Shown: positions 28,989-38,271 of the stretch, piece by piece | Numbering within the stretch: position 1 is the first letter of the stretch | How the letters are laid out: every line of letters starts with the position of its first letter | Assembly: GCF_026240905.1 (NCBI RefSeq) | Contig: NZ_JAPEVI010000002.1 | Location: 372,001-436,000, forward strand | DNA from: Roseibium salinum | GTDB lineage: Bacteria > Pseudomonadota > Alphaproteobacteria > Rhizobiales > Stappiaceae | DNA length: 64,000 nt | Direction of reading: 5' to 3' | Notes under the pieces: model-generated | Database searches by the model: none | Seen by the model: the letters and a program-made list of their open reading frames with translations, nothing else | What the model was told of the DNA's origin: nothing | Program-made: the position numbers and the translations under genes

Positions 28989-29966
28989 ATGCTGAAGAAA
29001 CTGACTGTTGCAATGGCTGCGGCCTCGATAGGCCTTTTTGCGTCCGCGGACGCCAGAGCCGACTATCCGGAGCGGGATATCCGCGTCGTCGTGCCGTGGG
29101 GCGCGGGCGGAGGTACCGACGGCATCGTCCGCAAGCTCACGACCATCGCCGAGGACATTATCGGCACCTCCATGTATGTCGAGAATATCGAGGGCGGGAT
29201 CAGCGCCACCGGCGTATCGGAGGTCATGAAGGCCAAGCCGGACGGCTACACGATCGGCGCGCTGACCTATGACAGCATCGTCACGGTGCCCTGGCAGGGC
29301 CTTCTGCCCAGCTACAATATGGAAAAGCTGAAGCTGATCGCCCGGGTGACCAGCGAGCCGGACGCCATCGTCGTTGACGCGGACGGGCCCTATGAATCCA
29401 TCGGCGATCTGCTTGCCGACGCGAAGGCAAATCCCGGCAAGGTGAAGGTCGGAATTCAGAACACGGGATCGCGCACGCACCTGGCCATGCTGCAGCTTCA
29501 GGACGCCGCGGACGTGGAGTTCAATCTGATCGCCTATCCGGGCGGCGCCGCGCCGCAGAAGGAAGCGATCCTCAACGATGAGGTCGAAGTGGCGGCGACC
29601 AGCCTTGGCGACTTCGCTTCGCTGATCCAGAGCGGCGACGCATTCGGGCTGATGGAATTCTCCGAAACGCGCAATCCGACCTATGCGGACGTGCCGACGG
29701 CCGCCGAAGAAAATCTCGACATCCAGGTCGGCAGCTTCATCGTCTTCGCGGCTCCCGCGGGCACTCCGGACGACGTGGTTGCCAAGATCGAGGATGCCTA
29801 CAAGCAGGCGCTGGAAAGCGACGAATTCCAGAAATGGGTCGCCGATGTCGGCGTGACGCCGGACTGGATCGGAACGGCGGACGTCACGGCCTGGGCGGAC
29901 GAGACGGCGCAAACCCTCTACCAGCAGATGGACGACCTGGTCGAGAAGGGCGTGATCTCCAAGTAG
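28989..29966 (+). CDS. TctC-family periplasmic binding protein (Bug family) of a tripartite tricarboxylate transporter
   Basis: 325 residues with a Sec signal (MLKKLTVAMAAASIGLFASADARA). The Bug/TctC pattern is VPWGAGGGTDGIVRKL near the N-terminus of the mature protein, plus the late SFIVFAAPAGTPDDVVAKIEDAYKQAL. A GGGAGGATACC leader gives a strong ribosome site. It binds a small carboxylate and delivers it to TctAB; with kdgD upstream, a hexarate such as glucarate or galactarate is a reasonable guess. Confidence 0.9.
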   Translation: MLKKLTVAMAAASIGLFASADARADYPERDIRVVVPWGAGGGTDGIVRKLTTIAEDIIGTSMYVENIEGGISATGVSEVMKAKPDGYTIGALTYDSIVTVPWQGLLPSYNMEKLKLIARVTSEPDAIVVDADGPYESIGDLLADAKANPGKVKVGIQNTGSRTHLAMLQLQDAADVEFNLIAYPGGAAPQKEAILNDEVEVAATSLGDFASLIQSGDAFGLMEFSETRNPTYADVPTAAEENLDIQVGSFIVFAAPAGTPDDVVAKIEDAYKQALESDEFQKWVADVGVTPDWIGTADVTAWADETAQTLYQQMDDLVEKGVISK

Positions 29967-29984
29967 ATGCTCCTGCACGATGAA

Positions 29985-30016
29985 CGGGACGCCGCCGGCA
30001 GACCGGCGGCGTCCCG
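29985..30016 (+). promoter_or_regulatory. intercistronic RNA hairpin after the tctC gene
   Basis: A perfect 14-bp inverted repeat (CGGGACGCCGCCGG at 29985-29998, complement at 30003-30016) with a 4-nt loop begins 18 bp after the tctC stop codon. No T-run follows. It is the strongest of the four hairpins seen directly after binding-protein genes. Confidence 0.75.
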
Positions 30017-30106
30017 GACTGCAGAAAAGCCGACCGCTTCCAATGTGCTGGAGCCTCCCGGGTTCTGAAGAAACCGGGATACTCCAGGGACCAGGGTTTC
30101 TATCGA

Positions 30107-30574
30107 ATGTCAGGTGTTACCGGAAAACTGGCGCGCATGGGGTTCACCCTGTTCCTCATGGCTCTGACGACAATCTATCTCGTCGCCGCATTTCAGATCA
30201 GGGTTCCGTTTGCCGAAGGCCTTGCCGGCCCGCGCTTCCTGCCCATTCTGGCCTCAGGGATCATGTATTTGGCATTGCTCCGGATCATCTGGCGGCAGAG
30301 CCGGCAGGACGGGGATGCCGAGCCGTTGCGTTCCCTTGCAGCCCCGGCACAGGTGGTTGTCGCCACGGGGCTTTACGCCGCGCTGTTCGAGCCGCTCGGA
30401 TATGTCGTCTCCACATTCCTGTTCACACTCGGCCTCTTCCGGGTTTTCGATTTCGAACGCAACCGGCCACTGGTCATGGTGCTCTACGCAGCCGCGGTGA
30501 CTTTTGTCTTCTATCTGCTGTTCGCCGTCGCCTTCAGCATTCGCCTGCCCCTGGTGCCCGGAGCGATCCAGTGA
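30107..30574 (+). CDS. TctB-family small membrane subunit of a tripartite tricarboxylate transporter
   Basis: 155 residues with about four hydrophobic spans, as in other TctB proteins. TctB sequences are poorly conserved, so the call rests on size, topology and its place between tctC and tctA. Its stop overlaps the GTG start of tctA. Confidence 0.85.
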   Translation: MSGVTGKLARMGFTLFLMALTTIYLVAAFQIRVPFAEGLAGPRFLPILASGIMYLALLRIIWRQSRQDGDAEPLRSLAAPAQVVVATGLYAALFEPLGYVVSTFLFTLGLFRVFDFERNRPLVMVLYAAAVTFVFYLLFAVAFSIRLPLVPGAIQ

Positions 30575-32127
30575 CCTTTTTTCTCGAGCTTCTCAACGGC
30601 TTCACCGTTCTTGCCCGCCCGGACGTGCTGGGCTTCATGGTGCTGGGCTTCTTCATCGGTGCCTTCTTCGGCGCCATGCCGGGCCTGACCTCGGTGCTGG
30701 CGATCGCGCTACTGCTGCCGGTCACCTACAGCATCGATGTCGTTCCGGCCCTGGTGATGTGCGCGGCCATCTTCATGTCCGGCATGTATGCCGGCAGCAT
30801 CACGGCGACAACGATCAACATTCCCGGCGCCCCCTCCTCCATGATGACGGCGATTGAAGGCAATCGGCTCATGAAGAAGGGACAGGGCGCCAATGCGCTC
30901 GGACACGCGGCCCTCGGGTCCATGATCGGCGGCTCGGTCGGAGCGCTGCTGCTGATGGCGCTGATGCCGCTGGCGGCGAAGCTGTCGCTGCTCATACAGA
31001 CGCCGGGCAAGTTTTCGCTGGTCCTCTTCGCGCTGATCGTCATCGTCATCGTCGAGCGCGCCGAGATCAGCAAGGGCATCGTGGCCACCCTGCTCGGCAT
31101 CATGATCGCGACCATCGGCATCGACGTGATGCAGCCGATCCCCCGCATTCATTTCGGCACGGAACTGTTGGTCGAAGGCATCAACATGATGCCGATCATC
31201 ATCGGCACCTTCGCGATCTGCGAGGTGCTGGTGCAGGCACAGGCCCATGCCGAGACGCTGAACGCACAGGCGCTGCGCGTTGCCTCCGAGATCCGCCGCC
31301 GGGACTTTCTCCCCAAGTGGTCGGAAGTGCGCGATATCGGTCTGTTCACCTATCTCAAGAGCGCCTTGATCGGTTACGGCATCGGCATCCTGCCAGGTGC
31401 CGGCGGCTCCATGGCGGCCTTCGTCGCCTACGCCGATGCCAAGCGCGGCTCGAAGAAACCACAGGAATATGGCGACGGAAGCCGCGAGGGGATCGCGGCA
31501 GCGGAAAGCGCCAACAATTCCATGTGCGGCGGAGCCTTCGTGCCGATGCTGATGTTCGGCATCCCGGGCGACCCCACCACGGCGGTGGTCCTGGGGGTCC
31601 TGGTGATCAACGGTTTGCAGCCCGGCCCGCGGCTTCTGGAGAACCAGGTGGACCTGATCGCTCCCATGTTCGCCTCGCTTCTGGTCAGCGCGCTGATCCT
31701 GATCCCGCTGACCCTGTTCCTGCTCGGCCCCTGGTTCGTGCGGATCGTCGCCATTCCGCGCGGCCTGCTCTATGCCTCCATCGCGGTGGTGGCGCTGGTG
31801 GGCAGCTTCGTTGCGACTTTCTCGGTCTTCCAGATGGCGCTTGCGGTCGTGTTCGGAGTGCTGGCGTTCTTCATGCGTAAGAACGGCTACCCCACCGTTT
31901 CCCTGCTGCTCGGCTTCATTCTCGGTCCGGACCTGGAACAATACCTGCGGCGGTCCCTGGCGCTCAACGACAACAATCCGGTCGTCTTCCTGACCAGCCC
32001 GGATAGCCTCTTCTTCCTCGTTCTGGCAGCGGTGTTCTTCTACTTCATGGTTCTGCGCAAACAGCCGGCGACCGGGGCCGGTCTGCCTGAGGACGCGTCC
32101 TCGAAGGCGGCCGAAGACCGGACTTGA
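30571..32127 (+). CDS. TctA-family large membrane subunit of a tripartite tricarboxylate transporter
   Basis: 518 residues with 11-12 predicted spans. It has the conserved Gly-rich motifs GAFFGAMPGLTSVLAIALLLP near the start and YGIGILPGAGGSMAAFVAYADAKR in the second half, plus FGIPGDPTTAVVLGVL. The start is the GTG at 30571, embedded in the tctB stop (GTGA); the longer open frame from 29980 is not coding before this point. It uses an ion gradient, not ATP, for uptake. Confidence 0.92.
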   Translation: MTFFLELLNGFTVLARPDVLGFMVLGFFIGAFFGAMPGLTSVLAIALLLPVTYSIDVVPALVMCAAIFMSGMYAGSITATTINIPGAPSSMMTAIEGNRLMKKGQGANALGHAALGSMIGGSVGALLLMALMPLAAKLSLLIQTPGKFSLVLFALIVIVIVERAEISKGIVATLLGIMIATIGIDVMQPIPRIHFGTELLVEGINMMPIIIGTFAICEVLVQAQAHAETLNAQALRVASEIRRRDFLPKWSEVRDIGLFTYLKSALIGYGIGILPGAGGSMAAFVAYADAKRGSKKPQEYGDGSREGIAAAESANNSMCGGAFVPMLMFGIPGDPTTAVVLGVLVINGLQPGPRLLENQVDLIAPMFASLLVSALILIPLTLFLLGPWFVRIVAIPRGLLYASIAVVALVGSFVATFSVFQMALAVVFGVLAFFMRKNGYPTVSLLLGFILGPDLEQYLRRSLALNDNNPVVFLTSPDSLFFLVLAAVFFYFMVLRKQPATGAGLPEDASSKAAEDRT

Positions 32128-32149
32128 GGTTTCGCGGGCGGGTCGGGTG

Positions 32150-32491
32150 CTATTCTGAGCCTTGAGCTATGGGGTCGGTTTGACGGACCCATGCGGGGAT
32201 ATCGTGCCTGTCGTGCAGGATTCGCCAAACGTCGACACAATCGGAACGCTCGATATAGAAAACCAGGTACGGATAGCGCTGAAGTCGCAGGTGCCGCAGG
32301 TCGGCGATCCTGAGTTCGTGGGCATAGTGCGGAGAGCCAGCAGCCGGATGAGACGAGAGCAGTCTGTATGCCTCTTCCAGCGAATCAACGAAACCAATCG
32401 CGACTTCGACACCCGCTTCATGCACATATCGATTGATCGCTTCTTCGGTGTCCTGCTGCGCCCGGTGTCGGGGAATGACAGGTTTGGGCAT
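32150..32491 (-). CDS. parE: ParE/RelE-family toxin of a type II toxin-antitoxin pair
   Basis: 113-residue small basic protein with the ParE pattern: AQQDTEEAINRYVHEAG, LRIADLRHLRLQRYPYLVFYIERSDCVDVWRILHDRHDI. ParE toxins poison DNA gyrase while RelE relatives cut mRNA; the lack of obvious RNase residues and the ParD partner favour ParE. Its ATG overlaps the antitoxin stop by one base; a GTG one codon earlier is equally possible. It lies 22 bp from the tctA stop, convergent. Confidence 0.88.
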   Translation of the reverse strand: MPKPVIPRHRAQQDTEEAINRYVHEAGVEVAIGFVDSLEEAYRLLSSHPAAGSPHYAHELRIADLRHLRLQRYPYLVFYIERSDCVDVWRILHDRHDIPAWVRQTDPIAQGSE

Positions 32492-32724
32492 CACCCTTGT
32501 CTGCGTGCCTGATTACGCAGTTTTTCGAAATAGCCCGCATCAACCGGAGAGGTCTCCGCAGATGCGGCACCTTCAAGCAGAAGGGAGCGCAGGTGTTCAC
32601 GGTCGCGGTCGCGGCGGATCAATTCGCGGATATACTCGCTGCTTGTGCCGTAACCGCGGCCTGTAACCTGTTGATCGACATAGTCTTTCAGGCTGTCCGG
32701 GAGGGAGATGTTCATCGTGCTCAT
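32491..32724 (-). CDS. parD: ParD-family antitoxin
   Basis: 77 residues. The N-terminal ribbon-helix-helix (MSTMNISLPDSLKDYVDQQVTGRGYGTSSEYIRELIRRD) binds DNA and the C-terminal tail is the toxin-wrapping part. The start MSTMN was chosen because the RHH motif begins there; the open frame runs 33 codons further without homology. It presumably neutralises the downstream toxin and represses its own promoter. Confidence 0.88.
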   Translation of the reverse strand: MSTMNISLPDSLKDYVDQQVTGRGYGTSSEYIRELIRRDRDREHLRSLLLEGAASAETSPVDAGYFEKLRNQARRQG

Positions 32725-32736
32725 GGCGCTAAAATA

Positions 32737-32747
32737 GTCAATATGAC
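32737..32747. promoter_or_regulatory. candidate parDE operator
   Basis: GTCAATATGAC (4-bp arms GTCA/TGAC around three bases) lies in an A/T-rich patch just 13 bp upstream of the antitoxin start. ParD-type RHH proteins bind such short palindromes over their own promoter. Confidence 0.4.
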
Positions 32748-32801
32748 AAAATTTGGCAAGATTTGCCTGAATAGCCAATGGGAGCCGTCGGACCCAGCGC
32801 C

Positions 32802-33791
32802 CTACACGGCATCCCGCTGGCAATCGGTCCAGCTGTCACGTTCGGTTTTCTTAGGGATCAGCTTGCCGCTTGCCAACAGTTTCTGGCGCATTTCCAGGGG
32901 TGTCATGCCGTAGGCGGAGCGGAAATGGGTGTAGAACTGGCTCTGGGATGAAAAGCCCGACTGGAAGGCGACATTGGCGATGGACAGATTGCCCTCGAAC
33001 AGAAGCGCCCGCGCCCTGATCAGCCGTACACGGATGATGAAGCGGCGCATGGGAATGCGCATGACGCGGGTGAAAAGGTTGAGCGCATAGTTCGGGTGAA
33101 TTCCCACGACCTTCGCGATGTCCTTGGCGCTGATCGGTTCCGCAAGGTTCTCGTGGATATAGCGGACCATGGCAACGACATAGCGCAGCGGCGAGGCCGT
33201 ACTGGGAGTAGGCTCCTGGGTTTCGATCCAGGGGGACAGAAGCTCCTCCCAGCCGACCAGGGTCGTCCGGCGCAGCATGTTGGCGATCTCGGATTTCAGG
33301 ATATCCGCCCGTTCGGCATCACCGCTGCGGTAGTCCTGATACCAGCGTTCCAGAAGCGCATTGTCGACGGCATCGGAAGGCAGCACGATGACCCCGCCGC
33401 CGATCATGGTCTCCGTCAGCCGTCCGATATTGGGCATGTAGAGGAAGGTGTCCAGCGGCAGATAGACGTTGCACTGACGTATCTTGTCCTCTGTTTCCTG
33501 TTCGATGCTGACCGTCCGGTGCGGGATGCCCGCCCAGAACATCACCAGCCGCCTTGCGGGAATTTCCACCGGCCGGCCGTCGAACAGGTAGTTCATCGAC
33601 CCTCCGGTCAGCCAGTTGAATTCGATATGCCCGTGCCAGTGCTCCGCGTCCATCAGCTGCGGGTCGAACCAGCGGATGCCGAAACGGCCGAAAGCCTTGG
33701 TTGTTGCGTAGAACCGGCGGTCGGGACGCGGCACCGGCTTTTGCGCCTTGCCCTTGGACTGTGCTCCCTGCCTGTCGATCAGATCCGCCAT
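32802..33791 (-). CDS. AraC-family transcriptional regulator (sugar locus)
   Basis: 329 residues: an N-terminal cupin-like sensing domain (HWHGHIEFNWLTGGSMNYLFDGRPVEIPARRLVMFWAGIPH) and a C-terminal double helix-turn-helix (ISAKDIAKVVGIHPNYALNLFTRVM and LSIANVAFQSGFSSQSQFYTHFRSAYGMTP). It is divergent from the second Dpp-type operon. A pair of direct repeats spaced two DNA turns apart lies between them, so it is the likely activator. Confidence 0.9.
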   Translation of the reverse strand: MADLIDRQGAQSKGKAQKPVPRPDRRFYATTKAFGRFGIRWFDPQLMDAEHWHGHIEFNWLTGGSMNYLFDGRPVEIPARRLVMFWAGIPHRTVSIEQETEDKIRQCNVYLPLDTFLYMPNIGRLTETMIGGGVIVLPSDAVDNALLERWYQDYRSGDAERADILKSEIANMLRRTTLVGWEELLSPWIETQEPTPSTASPLRYVVAMVRYIHENLAEPISAKDIAKVVGIHPNYALNLFTRVMRIPMRRFIIRVRLIRARALLFEGNLSIANVAFQSGFSSQSQFYTHFRSAYGMTPLEMRQKLLASGKLIPKKTERDSWTDCQRDAV

Positions 33792-33812
33792 TACTCCTCC
33801 CCGATCTTTAAA

Positions 33813-33842
33813 AACCGGAATAACTGCTTAGAGAACCGGATT
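33813..33842. promoter_or_regulatory. tandem direct repeats, candidate AraC-type binding site
   Basis: AACCGGAAT (33813-33821) and AACCGGATT (33834-33842) are in the same orientation with starts 21 bp apart, about two helical turns. This is the usual geometry for an AraC-family protein contacting tandem half-sites. They lie 22 bp beyond the regulator start codon and 97 bp before the binding-protein gene. Confidence 0.5.
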
Positions 33843-33938
33843 GCGCGCCGTTATGCAAGAGGTACCGTCAGGGGCGTACGCGATCCGGCACCGGACGGGA
33901 GGTCCGGGACCCGCGTGAAGCAATGAAAGGGAGGAACG

Positions 33939-36035
33939 ATGAACAGGAAGCTGAGTGTTCTCGGCGGCGCTGGTCTGTTACTGGGAGCTTCGGCGCTCGC
34001 AACACAGGCCCAGATGGTCGAACCCACGACACCGCCCGATCCGCCGGCATTTCCGGCCCAGAGCGAGCCGGTCTTCGTCGGCATATCCGACATCATGGAG
34101 TACCGCGCGCTCGACGAATATCACGAACCGGGCTGGGTGACGGAGAAGTTCGTCGAAACCGGCAAACTGCCGCCGGTCGAAGAACGGCTGCCGAAAGAAC
34201 CGATGGTCTACAAGGCGGGCAACATGCCCGACGGTGTCGGCACGTATGGCGACGTGATGCGCCATGTGATCGGCGGACGGCCGGAAGGTTGGAACTACAT
34301 CGCCGGCCAGAGCCAGGGCTGGGGCGGCATCGACATCGGCATGTACGAATGCCTGACCCGTGTCGGTCCGCTGTTCACCATCAAGGCGGACGAAGTCGAG
34401 CCCATGCCCAACCTCGCAAAGAGCTGGGAATGGTCGGACGATGGCCATCAGCTGACCATGCATCTGATCGAGGGCGCCAAATGGTCCGACGGCGATCCTT
34501 TCGACGCCGAGGACGTGATGTTCTACTGGGAAGACCACGTGCTCGACCCCAATGTCTCGCCGCTCAACGGCGCGACGGCGGACACGTTCGGCGGCGAGGG
34601 CACCAAGCTGGAGGCGCTTGATCCTTATACCATTCGCTGGACGTTCGAGGAGACCTTCCCGGAGCAGTATCTTTACCAGATGGCCTACGGCACCTTCTGC
34701 CCCGGACCGTCGCATATCCTGAAGACCAAGCATCCAAAGCACAATCCGGATGTGACCTATGAGCAGTACAAGAACGCCTTTCCGCCGGAATACATGAACT
34801 GGCCGGTGATGGGCGCCTGGGTTCCGGTCGAATACCGTGCGGACGACATTATCGTATTGCGCCGCAATCCCTATTTCTGGAAGGTGGACGAGGAAGGCAA
34901 TCAGCTGCCCTATCTCGACGAGATGCACTACAAGCTGTCGACCTGGGCGGATCGCGACGTGCAGGCTGTCGCCGGCACGGGCGATTTTTCCAACCTCGAA
35001 CAGCCGGAAAACTACGTCGAGTCGCTGAAAAAGGCTGCCACGGAGGATTCTCCGGCGAGGCTCGCCTTCGGCGCCCGCACCATAGGCTACACGCTCTATC
35101 CGAACCTTTCGGCCAACGGCTGGGGCAGTCCGGACAAGCGCGGCCAGGCGCTTCGGGAACTCAACCGCAATCTCGACTTCCGCAAGGCCGTGACCTATGC
35201 GCTCGACCGGCAACGGCTGGGTGAAGCCCTGGTGAAGGGGCCGTTCACGGCCATCTATCCGGGCGGGCTGTATTCGGGAACCTCGTTCTACGACAAGGAA
35301 TCCACGGTCTACTATCCCTTCTCCGTGGAAACGGCGAAAGCCCTGATCGAGAAGGCCGGCCTGACCGATACCGACGGCAACGGCATCGTCAACTTCCCTG
35401 CGGATGCAGAAGGTGTGGGCGGCCAGGATGTCGAGGTCGTCATGCTGATCAATGGCGATTACCAGACCGACCGCAGCCTTGCCGAAGGCATCATCGCCAT
35501 GATGGAGCGTATCGGCCTGCGGGTGGTCCTTAACATCCAGAACTCCAATACCAATGACGATCTGCTTCAGGGTGGCGGGTTCGACTGGGCTCTCTTCCGC
35601 AACTCCGAAGAGCTGGCGACGGCGCTGAAGTTCACCGAACGGCTGGCCCCCGTGGGTCCACGTTAGACCTGGACACGGCGGGCCGGCTCCGACGGCACGC
35701 TCGACCTGCTGCCCTTCGAGGAGGAGATGGTGAAGACCGTCAACGCCTTCACCTCAAGCCGCGACAGTGCCGAGCGCACGGAACTGATGCAGGAGTACCA
35801 GAAACTCTACACCGAGAACCTGTGGGCGATCGGCGTGACGCAATATCCGGGTGCTCTGATCGTCAACAAGCGCTTTGCCAACATCCCTCAGGGCGCGCCC
35901 ATCTTCATGTTCAACTGGGCCGAGGACAACATCATGCGTGAGCGGGTGTATGTGCCCACGGAGATGCAGCAGGACTTTGAGCTCCACGCTCAGACCCTGC
36001 CCGGCGAACCCGGGGCGGACGGCCCCGCAAACTGA
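33939..36035 (+). pseudogene. family 5 ABC substrate-binding protein interrupted by an in-frame TAG
   Basis: A ~697-residue SBP_bac_5 protein is encoded in one continuous frame from ATGAACAGG (with a GGGAGG ribosome site) to the TGA at 36033-36035, except for a TAG at 35664-35666 (codon 576). Sequence on both sides belongs to the same protein: ...ALKFTERLAPVGPR, stop, TWTRRAGSDGTLDLLPFEEEMV... then the usual SBP C-terminus (YTENLWAIGVTQYPGALIVNKRFANIP). A Sec signal is present at the N-terminus. Loss of the last ~120 residues would remove part of the binding lobe, so the importer is probably inactive unless the stop is suppressed or is a sequencing error. Downstream operon genes look intact. 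Confidence 0.85.
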
Positions 36036-36045
36036 CACCTGGCAC

Positions 36046-36072
36046 GAGCGAGGGGGAAACTCCCCCTCGCTC
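36046..36072 (+). promoter_or_regulatory. intercistronic RNA hairpin after the binding-protein gene
   Basis: A perfect 12-bp inverted repeat (GAGCGAGGGGGA at 36046-36057, complement at 36061-36072) with a 3-nt loop lies 10 bp after the binding-protein stop codon and 36 bp before the permease start. No T-run follows. Confidence 0.75.
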
Positions 36073-36107
36073 ACCGGACCTGAAGGACAGGTGAGGAGAA
36101 ATCGGCC

Positions 36108-37118
36108 ATGTTGCGCTTCCTGACGATGCGTACCCTTTCGGCGCTGCCCATTCTGTTTGTGCTGAGCGTGGTGACTTTCGCCATCATCCAGGCCCCTCCG
36201 GGCGACTATGGCGACTATATCCGCTCGCAACTCATCAACCAGGGCGGCGCTTCCATAGAGCAGGCGGAGATCCAGGCCGAGGCGTGGCGCGAGGAACGCG
36301 GCTTCAACGATCCGATCCCGGTGCAGTATGTGCGCTGGATCACCGGCATCGTTACCCGCGGCGATTTCGGCCACAGCTTCTATTACAACAAGCCGGTGGG
36401 CGACGTGGTGGCCGAACGCTTGCCCCGCACGATCCTGCTTGCCCTGACCTGCCACATCCTGGCATCCATTTTCGGCATAACGCTCGGCATCGTCGCCGCA
36501 ACCCGGCAATACAGCTGGATCGATACGCTGTTTTCCTTCGTGTCCTTCCTGGGCATGACCATCCCGCGCTTCCTGCTGGCGCTGATCATCCTCTACCTTC
36601 TTGCCTTCAAGCTGAACGTACAGGAGCTCGGCAGCTTCTTCTCGCCGCGTTATGGCGGGGCGCCCTGGACGTGGGGCAAGTTCGTCGATCTGGTGAAACA
36701 CATCTGGCCGGTCATTGCCATCGCCACCTTCGGCGGGCTCGCCTACAACATGCGCGTCATGCGCTCCAACCTGCTCGACACCTTGAACGCGCAATATGTG
36801 GAAACCGCGCGGGCCAAGGGGATGAGCGAGGGAGCGGTTATTCTGAAGCACGCCGTGCCCAATGCCCTGCACCCGCTGGTCGCCTACCAGGGCGTGGTGC
36901 TGCCCTACATGCTGACGGGTGAAATCGAGGTTGCCATCGTCTTCTCGCTCGCGACCGTCGGCCCTGCCATCGTCGGCTCGATGAACCGCGGCGACGTCTA
37001 TGTGACCGCGACCTTCATGCTGGTGCTCGCGGCGACATTGATCATCGGCAACATCATCGCGGACATGCTGCTCGCGCTGCTCGATCCGCGTGTGCGCCTG
37101 GGAGGAGCATCCGAATGA
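36108..37118 (+). CDS. ABC transporter permease, DppB-like (second sugar locus)
   Basis: 336 residues with the DppB start (MLRFLTMRTLSALPILFVLSVVTFAIIQAPPGDY) and the EAA-like loop LLDTLNAQYVETARAKGMSEGAVILKHAVPNALHPL. It closely parallels the permease at 17888-18874. Its stop overlaps the next permease start (ATGA). Confidence 0.9.
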   Translation: MLRFLTMRTLSALPILFVLSVVTFAIIQAPPGDYGDYIRSQLINQGGASIEQAEIQAEAWREERGFNDPIPVQYVRWITGIVTRGDFGHSFYYNKPVGDVVAERLPRTILLALTCHILASIFGITLGIVAATRQYSWIDTLFSFVSFLGMTIPRFLLALIILYLLAFKLNVQELGSFFSPRYGGAPWTWGKFVDLVKHIWPVIAIATFGGLAYNMRVMRSNLLDTLNAQYVETARAKGMSEGAVILKHAVPNALHPLVAYQGVVLPYMLTGEIEVAIVFSLATVGPAIVGSMNRGDVYVTATFMLVLAATLIIGNIIADMLLALLDPRVRLGGASE

Positions 37119-38260
37119 GCACCGTCATACTTCCCGAATCCAGCGAGCCGGCCACGCCGGAGGTGCCTGCGGCAACCCTGCCCGGCCATGGCGAAGAAAG
37201 CTATTCGCGGCTCGTCTGGCGGCGTTTCCGGCGCTCGGTCAGCGGCATGACCGGACTGGTTCTGATCGTGATCCTCCTCGTCGTGACGATCTTCGGTGAC
37301 TTCTTCGCGCCGATGAACCCGAAGGAGCCGGGCCTCGCCTTCGCACCGCCCGACCACATCAGCTTCTTCGGCCCGGAGGGCGGGTTCGCCCTCATTCCCT
37401 ATGCCTACCCGATCGGAGAGACGGGCGAGTTCGATCCGGTGACCTTCCAGCCGATCACCGGGCCGGAAATGGACAATCCCGTTCCCCTCGGCTTTTTCGT
37501 CGAAGGCAGCCCCTACCGGCTCTTCGGCCTCATTCCGATGGAACGGCGTTTCTTCGGCGCCCGTGATGGGCACCCGGTGCACTTCCTCGGCACCGACAAG
37601 TTCGGCCGGGACATTCTCTCGCGCGGCATCGTCGGCGCCCGCATCTCGCTCGCCATCGCGCTCACCGTCGTAACCATCACCACGATCGTCGGAACGCTCG
37701 TCGGGATCACCTCCGGTTATCTCGGCGGGAGGACCGATACGTGGATGCAGCGCTTCGTGGAGCTCGTGCTGGCCTTTCCGCAATTGCCGCTCTATCTGGC
37801 CCTCGCCTCGCTGATCCCGGCAACGGCGTCATCGAACGTTTTCCTGGCTTTCGTGGTGATCGTGCTGGCCGCGCTCCTGTGGGCACAGCTCTCGCGGGAG
37901 GTGCGCAGCAAGACGCTCGCGCTTGCCCGCATCGACTACGTGCGCGCCGCCATGGCGGTCGGTGCCAGCGACAGGCGCATCATCCTGCGCCACATCCTGC
38001 CCAACGTGCTGTCCCACGTGATCGTCGCCGTGACACTGGCCATTCCGACCGTCGTGCTTCTGGAGAGCTTTCTCGGCTTCCTTGGTCTTGCGGTGAAACC
38101 GCCGTTGATTTCCTGGGGGCTGATGCTGCAGGACACGTCGAACTTCTCCGTGATCGGCTCCTATCCCTGGATCCTGTCACCCGTGGTGTTCGTGCTGATC
38201 ACCGTCTTCGCCTTCAACGCGTTGGGCGACGGCCTGCGCGATGCCATCGATCCGTATTGA
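37115..38260 (+). CDS. ABC transporter permease, DppC-like with periplasmic insertion
   Basis: 381 residues. After the first span (GMTGLVLIVILLVVTIFGDFFAPM) a ~110-residue insertion extends to FLGTDKFGRDILSRG, and the permease core follows. The EAA loop reads DYVRAAMAVGASDRRIILRHILPNVLSHV. The insertion is shared with the permease at 16748-17878, which marks a transporter subfamily common to both glycan loci. Confidence 0.9.
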   Translation: MSTVILPESSEPATPEVPAATLPGHGEESYSRLVWRRFRRSVSGMTGLVLIVILLVVTIFGDFFAPMNPKEPGLAFAPPDHISFFGPEGGFALIPYAYPIGETGEFDPVTFQPITGPEMDNPVPLGFFVEGSPYRLFGLIPMERRFFGARDGHPVHFLGTDKFGRDILSRGIVGARISLAIALTVVTITTIVGTLVGITSGYLGGRTDTWMQRFVELVLAFPQLPLYLALASLIPATASSNVFLAFVVIVLAALLWAQLSREVRSKTLALARIDYVRAAMAVGASDRRIILRHILPNVLSHVIVAVTLAIPTVVLLESFLGFLGLAVKPPLISWGLMLQDTSNFSVIGSYPWILSPVVFVLITVFAFNALGDGLRDAIDPY

Positions 38261-38271
38261 GAGGGCACGGT

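Noticed and set aside
35664..35666. Programmed TAG readthrough or pyrrolysine in the binding protein
   Set aside because: No pyl genes or stimulatory structure seen and binding proteins do not use pyrrolysine; mutation or error is simpler.
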